From an uncultured Bryobacterales bacterium (lineage in GTDB: Bacteria; Acidobacteriota; Terriglobia; Bryobacterales; Bryobacteraceae), in contig CALMAV010000459.1 in NCBI GenBank assembly GCA_937859895.1, positions 1 through 5,757 of the forward strand: a stretch of DNA of 5,757 bases. The letters run 5' to 3'. The notes under the pieces are model-generated. The model was not told the DNA's origin and made no database searches. It was given only the letters and a program-made list of their open reading frames with translations. Both the position numbers and the translations under genes were made by a program. Of the stretch, positions 5,445 to 5,757 are shown one piece after another (positions within the stretch are counted from its first letter, which is position 1; every line of letters starts with the position of its first letter).

Positions 5445-5707
5445 CTACTCGCTTATGTCAAAGATCTCTCCCCAACTGGACTAAGACCACTCCTGCCCGA
5501 AGCTTAGTTTAATGGTTTGGTTGCTCTTGCCCTCTTTCACAAAAGCCGGTAGATGCTGCCCTGTATACGCGAATGGGGTAATCCAGCCACCCTCACCCGC
5601 GCTACCAGCTGGCCGTTGATGCGTTCATACTCGCTCTCATCCACGTAGGCTGGAGCCTTCGACACCTTCTGGTGCTCGTCTCTTTGAAAGTTGAGTGTGT
5701 CGCCCAT
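5445..5707 (-). pseudogene. Decayed Uma2-family gene (frameshifted, internally deleted)
   Basis: Reading the minus strand from ATG 5707-5705 gives a 56-residue frame ending at TGA 5539-5537. Its residues 18-56 contain YVDESEYERINGQLVAR, then GLPHSRIQGSIYRLL. I count 27 identities over about 38 aligned positions with residues 12-49 of the intact Uma2 protein at 3220-3741, with one single-residue gap. At the TGA, a shift to the GTG frame at 5540 continues VKEGKSNQTIKLSFGQEWS, resembling the intact EYEVQVEWS region, and then meets TAG at 5483-5481. Beyond it the same frame reads SSWGEIFDISE and stops at 5447-5445, which resembles the C-terminal NEIFED of the intact copy. This suggests that roughly 100 internal codons, including the nuclease-like core, are lost. 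No ribosome-binding site precedes the ATG. The N-terminal homology is secure; the C-terminal match is tentative. Confidence 0.8.
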
Positions 5708-5757
5708 GGGAGGACTGCTCGGTTCGCCTAAATCACGGCTGAATGCGTTGCCAAGAC

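Noticed and set aside
1..5757. CRISPR array, tRNA, rRNA or insertion sequence
   Set aside because: I found no regularly spaced repeats, no cloverleaf-like T-arm with matching stems, no conserved rRNA blocks, and no transposase or terminal inverted repeats around the Uma2 copies.

Overview
The window looks like a chromosomal segment of an acidobacterium, probably Terriglobia (Koribacter/Sulfotelmatobacter-like). The main clue is the partial SMC protein at the left edge, whose ATPase head reads like acidobacterial SMCs as I remember them. A Uma2-family gene plus a Uma2 remnant, an ECF sigma/anti-sigma pair and unlinked single-gene units also fit. This is inferred from protein resemblance without a database search.

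Layout. 1-710 (minus) is the N-terminal 236 residues of SMC, starting at a TTG codon and running off the left edge. 711-1125 has no gene I can support. 1126-2079 (minus) is a membrane-anchored or exported metallo-beta-lactamase-fold hydrolase. It is divergent from 2306-3148 (plus), an alpha/beta hydrolase with an intact Ser-Asp-His triad; the 226 bases between them probably hold both promoters. 3220-3741 (plus) is an intact Uma2-family (DUF820, PD-(D/E)XK-like) protein. 3849-5420 (plus) is a three-gene operon: ECF sigma factor, small single-pass membrane protein in the anti-sigma position, and an exported protein or lipoprotein ending in an LprI-like (lysozyme inhibitor, DUF1311) domain. Gene contacts are very tight, and the third gene overlaps the second by 17 bases. 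5445-5707 (minus) is a broken second Uma2 gene, convergent with the operon. About 38 N-terminal residues align to the intact copy; then come a frameshift, stop codons and an apparent internal deletion.

How the genes work together. SMC, the two hydrolases and the Uma2 gene look like independent units. The sigma/anti-sigma/LprI-like genes form the one clear functional module: a membrane-gated transcription switch that probably controls an envelope protein. It is bracketed by two oppositely oriented Uma2 sequences, one intact and one decayed. I saw no CRISPR array, tRNA, rRNA, transposase or prophage gene.
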